This document shows, piece after piece, positions 58,361-64,000 of a stretch of DNA of 64,000 nt. Under the pieces are notes generated by a model, which was given only the letters and a program-made list of their open reading frames with translations, was not told the DNA's origin and made no database searches. The stretch is from Chinchilla lanigera (lineage: Eukaryota > Chordata > Mammalia > Rodentia > Chinchillidae). A program made the position numbers and the translations under genes. The DNA lies in assembly GCF_000276665.1 (NCBI RefSeq), contig NW_004955477.1, positions 4,897,309-4,961,308 of the forward strand, written 5' to 3'. Positions within the stretch are counted from its first letter, which is position 1. The number at the start of each line of letters is the position of its first letter.

Positions 58361-60100
58361 TGTGATGAGTAACCAGTTTTAGAGCTCTAATCAGTTTTAA
58401 CTGCATCTACATAAAGGAAGTAAGGTGTTTCTAAAGGGTAGTGAAACGACTAAAACTTAAATCATCACATATTATGGGAAAAGGTATATTTAAAAAATTC
58501 TAATAGAAAAAGAGCTGGGATTATGATCTTTGGGAATTTTCAAGGAGAATTTTGAGGCCCATCAAAATCATTCGTTTTTTCTTTTTTTTTTTTACTGACT
58601 TAATTTACTTTATTAAAAATATCTCCTTACACTAGCAACATGTGGAAGGCATTATCCCAGGATTCTCTTTCATCATCTTCGTCCCACCCAATCCCTTACT
58701 GTAGGTTCTGAGAGCACAGTGCTAAATACTAGACAGAAAGTGAGTTTCCCCCACACCATTTTATGTTGCGGAGGAACTTAATATGCACAAGTGGTAGTAG
58801 CTAAAGCAGTACTGGAAAGGGCACTGCCACCACAAGATAATCACTGGATGACAAAGGCTGCAAAGACGCCGCTCCGAGTGGCTCTGGACAGGCTAGGATT
58901 GGCAGCGTTTCTGCATACAAATGCAATCACCTCTCTCAACAATAATATTTCATTAGTCACGAGGCTTTCCTTTCTGCCGCCTGTCTCGTCTGAACCACCC
59001 TGGCCAGCTCCCTTCATGTAGCGCACTCCGAATCAGTGCAGGATCGTTGCCCGTGTTCATCTGGACATCTGAGAAACCTTATATTCTGTGCTCTTACTGG
59101 GGCGACAGTAGATTACAAAGGATGATTAGAGAAACTGCAACTATCACTTCTCTGCGTTTGTCATTCAATTTCTTAATGTTACATATTGTCCTCGTTTTTC
59201 CCAAGCTCTTCCAGTCATTTTGGGAAAGAACTTGCATAACTGAGAAGCTTTCTACTTGAGATGCAGTCAAAAACTGTGGTGTACTAGAACATTCCACAGC
59301 TGCTGTAAGGATGTGTAGCCAGGCATCCCCTTTCATCCTTGGAGATGCTCTGGCTGTTCTTCCCATAGTTCTCCCAGTTTTTCCTGACTAGCCGAGGGAA
59401 CTGTAGAAAACATATCGAAGTCCCCCTACCTTGGCATCCCTCCCTAGTGATTCTAGCTCTGTGTCTGCTTTCTGCCAGGAAAAGCACGCAGTCTTTCTTC
59501 CCCGCCTCCTCATCTGCTTTTCGTGCCCATGCATCTGTGGTGCACACTTTCAGTACCGAAGACTCCCCTTGGCCCTAGCCCCGCTGTTACCCTCCTCCCC
59601 GACGCTTATAGTGAGGTGTGTACAGGGGCACCTTCAGTCAGTTTCAGACTCCTCCCCATCACCTGGTGCCTGGAGCATAGCCGCTCTCCTAAGGGTCTCT
59701 GTTCAATAATTGCATATGAGCATGAAAGGAAAGGATTCAGGCATTTTATCAAGATGATTTTTTGAAATCCTTGACCATTATGGGCTCCTATCAAGATGAT
59801 GGGAGTATGATACAGACAGGAGGACATTCCAAAGCTCCTTCCCTTTCTGTTGTAAACAGTGATGGGCAGACCACGGCATTCCCATCCATTCAGTTCCCAG
59901 CCCACTCACTGCATGATTATTAATGTCTCTTGAGGCCATTTGTATGGGGCCTTAGTGATACAGAACTGAAGGTGTATACAGCATTCTCCTGGAGGATTCA
60001 TTTGCTCAGGTCTTATAACCAGCAGTAGGAATTGTAGTACTGCAGGAAAACATTTGAAATTCTGGGAGTTCTCTTTAATTTGGTTTTTGTTTGCCTGTTT
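58361..60100. other. intron sequence; CpG-retaining block at 58790-59060
   Basis: The block holds several CpGs (AAGACGCCGCTCCGAGTGG, GTAGCGCACTCCGAATCAG) and no repeats. It could be regulatory or an alternative exon; no open frame matches INSYN2A. Confidence 0.4.
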
Positions 60101-60184
60101 TTGGTTTTTTGCACACCTGGGGATTGAACCCAGGACTTCCTGTGTTCTAGGCAAGTACTCTATCACTGAGCTACATCCCCAGCC
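60101..60184 (-). mobile_element. ID-like SINE, antisense
   Basis: GGTTTTTTGCACACCTGGGG, ATTGAACCCAGGACTTCCTG, GCAAGTACTCTATCACTGAGC, TACATCCCCAGCC. This copy is closer to the classic rodent ID sequence (CTAGGCAAGTACTCTA) than to the other copies here. Confidence 0.9.
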
Positions 60185-63100
60185 TTCTTTAATTAATGTA
60201 AGTCACCATTATTATCTTTTAAATCTCACTTCCATCTCTAAAATCCTTTTCTACAAAAACATACAAATTCAAATTTAGGCCATTTTCTTGCAGTATTATT
60301 TTCCAAATTAACCATTCCAGTAAAGGAGGGAAAGGATGGATTAGCCAATGTTATCTTTCATTGTTCCTTTCCAAAACAAAGTCTGAACAAAAGGTGAATC
60401 AGCTCTAGTGTGACTCATCAGATTAGTCTGACAAAGGAGCTACTAAGATAGGCTGGAGACAAAAGATTTCAAGTACTTATGAGGAAAGATTATATTAGTA
60501 ATTTATCCTTAAAACATTTTCTGAACTAATTAAAGCATATTTTGACAGGAAATATGGATGACAAGCAGAAAAGTTTTACTTAAAGAAAACAGCAATTTGA
60601 AAACCTCTTCATCTTTTTTCATTCTGACATGCTCCTTAATTTGAATATCTCAGTTGGTCCAGATCACAATCAAAGGGTTGTCATCTTAGGGAAAAAATGT
60701 GATGATGTCAGCCATTTCCAAGTTTCCAGTTATCAGAAATATCCCTGTGGTACGCGGTATTGCAGTGGACTAGTAAGCAGAGCGATTGGTTCTCTGCAGA
60801 ATACAGAAATTGATTTGCCAATAGAGGAATGGATGTTTTGTGGTGGAGAAATGCCTGTGACTCCATAATTTTACCCCCACGTACACACCCTGTTAAAATT
60901 CTCAGATCCATTCCCTTCATAATTCAAGTAATCTCCTTTTGGGTTTCAGGGCCGGAAGGGATCCCTGTGTGCAGTTGTGCCGGACTCCAGCCCATGATAA
61001 AGGGTGTGGAATCTCAGCCCTGACCTCTGGGCACCCAGATTGGGATGGCTTTGATAGGCTGATGCTTCCAACGTTTTGCTTGTGGTACTGGCAGCCTTTT
61101 CCTGAAATTGCTTCAAGACCTTTTGTCCTTTTGTTGTTTTTTCCAAGCCCTGTATATTTCCGTGACAGAATCATTTTTTATGGAGAAATATGTACTGCCA
61201 TCCATGGCAGAGGTACACATTTATTACTGGGCTATGTTTATAAAACTGCATACAACCAGGTCTTGAACATGGCACCCTCATCTCCCTCAGCCAAGCGTTA
61301 TTGGAAACACACGTACTCTGACTCTGCTCCAAGAGGGCAGCTGGGCTTTGAGTGAAAAGCAGTGTTTAAATGCAGGACAGGAGAGGTCAAATTCATTGAC
61401 CTCTAGGGCTCTCCGCCTGCCAGCAAGCAGGTATGACAAATTACAACATGGGGACGCAGGCAGCTGTCGCGGCCTTTCTTGTGCTTCAGCCTCTGGGACA
61501 ACCACACTTGTGTGACATTTTAAGATCTCTGTATTTTGAAACTCCTTTAAACTACTCAATCCCAAGACACTCCAGGCTTCCCATGGGGAGGTAGAAATGG
61601 TGTTGTGGGACCTCACAGCAAATTTCCTGCGTTCTTGAATGCACACTGTTGTACCCAGGAATCTAGGGGCTAAAGTTAGGTTTTTCGATTAAGTGCAAGG
61701 TGTCTGACCTTGTGATAAACTTCCCGTCTCCTGGGGTTATCTGTGTATAAGACATCCAATTGCCCTGTTTCTGCTAGTGTATCAGTCTTTGGTGTTTGGA
61801 TGGGATTATAGAAGCTCCTTTAACTGAAGCCCCGTATGAACCACCACCATCTTTTCCTTCTGTGACATTGCTAACACCTGCACAAGGCCAGAGCCTCCCG
61901 AGTAACCGACTTCTTTCTTGTTGACATTGACACTCTATGCTTACTTTTTGAGCTACATGCTTGCCAGCATGTTTTGTTTGCTCCTGGACTTACTATGTCA
62001 TTTGCATTCTTTATGGAAATGATTTAATTATTCAAATTTACAGCAATCAATGAGGTAAGGAAGAACTGTTATTTCCGTGAGTCTTTGGAAAGAGTAGTTT
62101 GCTGATAAATATTGGGTATGGAAAAAGTAGGGCCAACTCAAATTGCCAACTCATGTGGGCATCCAGAAGGACTCTGAAGTCAGGTTCTGTCGCAAGGAAT
62201 TGCTACACATTAAGCAAAGGAAAGCAGCTGTGATTCATGGAAGATAACTTGGAACTCTAGTTGGGCAGTGCCTGCATTCAATTAAAACATCTAGGTCTCA
62301 CTACAAAGTAACAGCAAAACTTGAAATCAGGTAGATCAAGATTTCAGTTTGCATGATTTAAGTTAAGGTAATTTATTTATGTTAGGTACATGCCATTTTT
62401 GATAATTTCCTCAGGGACTGAACATAGTAAACCTTCCCTCACTTTGTCATCTGTTATAGAAAACTCAAGAAAACCCCCTTCTGTCCAATATTAGTAACCA
62501 AAATCAAAGTAACTATTAAACTTTAATTATTTCCAATGTAAAATGATAGGGAAGTTGGGAATCAGAGTTTGATGAACAGTATATTTTCAACTTAGTGGGA
62601 ACAATGTGATCTTAATGGAAAACTAACTGCAAGACTCCATGAAATAAGGGCTTTGGGGCACAGTGGGGTTCCAGTTGCAGTGTCACTATGCACAGTGGTC
62701 TGGAACCAGCTTGTTAAGTCTTAGTAACTTCTGTTTGCAACAGAACTTTGGAGGTTGTGGGAATTTTTTTGTGGCTGTTACAACTATGAGTAGTGTAATT
62801 TTAAATTAACTTTCTAGAAGAGAGACACAAAACTCCAGTTTTTCTCTAGCACAGCTTCTCTAGTATGCTTCCGCATCTAGTTAGAGCTAATGTATGCTTT
62901 TGTCAGACTCCACAGGCCTCATCTCTGTTCAGTGTCTGAAGACACATAGCCCGTATCAGTAGTCCCTACAATCCTGTCTTCAGAGGACAGGTCTCTGTGA
63001 GTAGACATGCACTTCCTGCTTCCTGCCAAATAACCGCAGTTCTCTACCCTTCCGCCTGGCGATTCCTCCTCAAGTTCTGCAAATTCCTGTGGGCCTCTGA

Positions 63101-64000
63101 GTCTTGCAATTCTTTTGGGCAGCAATCTACTGACTGATGTGCTGGGATTCACTCAGACTACTCATTGAGGCAATTCAAAATAGTAACCACTCCAGGGTAT
63201 TTCCTGAAAAGACAAATTCCTGTCTTGTCAGACTTCTTAAATCATTTTTAATATCACTTTTTATGTAAGTCACTTCTGAAACTAGGCCTAAATTTATTTA
63301 AATTATTTCAGTTACGCTGGACAGCATTCTAATAAATTCATTTGCCGTCACCTACAAAATGTTATATAGGTGGGTTTCAGCAGAACATACTCGTTCTCTG
63401 AACCTTCTCTGGCAAGTTTTGTTCATTTCTGTCTTGCTGCATTAAAAGACTAGATGCGCTTCAGCTCCCTAAGTAATAAAATTTAAACTCACAGAATATT
63501 CCTGGCAATTTATATCATCCCCTCTTTTCCTAATTTATTCATGTTAGTGAAGAGTTATTTTAGATCAGTGTCACATTCTTTCACTGGTGATTCAAAATTC
63601 TCTTCTGTAATATGAAGGTAGTTAAAAGATTCCCACCAAGCAAGGTCACTGTCTTGGAGTTTAGAATTTGGAGTTCTTGAAGAAAAATCTTGGCACAGTT
63701 GCATGATTTTCACCTTCACACTGGCAGCAGCCAATAGTCGTCATTGGCTTTATGTGCTAGGCAAGGCTACTACAGTATCCCCGCTTTTGTCTGCTGCCAG
63801 GAGGCCCTAGCAGTTTGCGTGTACCTTCACAAGGCCTTAACATGGGGATGATTCCGGTAAGGCAGGCTTTCTCACTTCAGTCCTCTCAATATTTTAGACC
63901 TGATCACTTTTTGTCATAGGGGCTGCCCTGTGCAGGCCTGCAGTCCTAACATCTACCTTAGATACCAGCAGCACCTCCTCAGCTGTGACAACCCTTTGCA
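60185..64000. other. intron sequence, nothing recognised
   Basis: 3.8 kb without an identifiable SINE, L1 or LTR. Short ORFs on both strands (for example 60939-61355 and 62919-63152) show no domain. The next DOCK1 exon and the previous INSYN2A exon are not here. Confidence 0.5.

Larger units (their letters stand above)
1..64000 (+). other. DOCK1: DOCK1 gene body, internal segment (transcribed region)
   Basis: The four + strand exons place the whole window inside the DOCK1 transcription unit. DOCK1 (DOCK180) is a cytosolic and membrane-recruited exchange factor that, with ELMO, activates Rac1 for phagocytosis, cell migration and myoblast fusion. Neither the promoter, first exons, DHR-1, DHR-2 nor the proline-rich tail is in the window. 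The exons seen encode the middle of the protein. Introns carry nearly all the DNA, and a second gene (INSYN2A) is nested antisense in the last one. Identification rests on my recognition of the protein sequence; the extent of the gene beyond the exons is inferred from exon order and the mammalian gene arrangement. Confidence 0.9.
41445..64000 (+). other. DOCK1: DOCK1 large intron (5' part), host of INSYN2A
   Basis: Starts with GTAAGT and continues past the window. It has few young repeats compared with the intron at 16882-38938: one degenerate ID-like copy, one ID-like SINE at 60101, MIR and L2 relics and a degenerate minisatellite. It contains the INSYN2A terminal exon on the opposite strand and several stretches that look like unique, possibly constrained sequence. 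Confidence 0.85.

Noticed and set aside
62919..63152. 77-codon minus-strand ORF with charged sequence
   Set aside because: Not part of recalled INSYN2A and no domain; probably chance.
50728..64000. Search for the preceding INSYN2A exon on the minus strand
   Set aside because: No match to the expected end (NSACIIYS followed by a donor) was found. A partial look-alike at 51850-51890 (SCIIII) is in AT-rich DNA and does not fit.
1..64000. CRISPR arrays, operons, riboswitches, rRNA
   Set aside because: None seen; the DNA is mammalian nuclear, and the repeated units are SINE, L1, LTR, MIR and simple repeats.

Overview
The window is nuclear DNA from a placental mammal, most likely a non-murid rodent. 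The evidence is GT-AG introns, dispersed retroposons and protein-coding exons very close to human sequence. The SINE set has tRNA-derived ID-like elements, B1 (7SL-derived) elements and chimeric B1-plus-ID dimers, which points to a squirrel-, beaver-, kangaroo-rat- or cavy-like lineage rather than mouse or rat. I cannot name the species.

Almost the whole window lies inside DOCK1 on the + strand. DOCK1 encodes the large Rac guanine-nucleotide exchange factor DOCK180. Four consecutive coding exons are visible at 16354-16424, 16775-16881, 38939-39066 and 41349-41444. They are 71, 107, 128 and 96 nt long, splice in frame to 134 codons without a stop, and have good GT-AG borders. They encode part of the helical (ARM-like) scaffold between DHR-1 and DHR-2. 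The rest of the + strand is introns: more than 16 kb upstream, about 350 bp, about 22 kb, about 2.3 kb, and more than 22 kb that continues past the window.

On the - strand, inside the last DOCK1 intron, lies the terminal coding exon of INSYN2A (FAM196A, inhibitory synaptic factor 2A) at 50543-50726. Its 3' UTR probably extends toward lower coordinates, and its upstream exons are beyond position 64000. DOCK1 (actin and Rac signalling) and INSYN2A (gephyrin-associated inhibitory synapse factor) are therefore nested in opposite directions.

The remaining sequence is a layered repeat landscape. From left to right: an L1 tail (1-114); MaLR-type LTRs (about 1230-1628, 4645-4955, 7050-7385, 9672-10412); a rearranged cluster of L1 pieces with a perfect 44-bp inverted repeat (6249-8440); an old L1 broken by a SINE (14490-15620); a Tigger/pogo-like DNA transposon with TA duplications, itself hit by a SINE (18171-18859); a 5'-truncated L1 with 14-bp target duplications (19570-21231); an unclassified interspersed repeat present twice (19200-19550 and 24860-25165); about ten ID-like SINEs, several with perfect target duplications; a 450-bp polypyrimidine tract (39645-40105); a degenerate intronic minisatellite (about 42970-43147); and scattered MIR and L2 relics. 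No prokaryotic feature, CRISPR array, tRNA or rRNA gene, CpG island or intact mobile-element coding region was seen.
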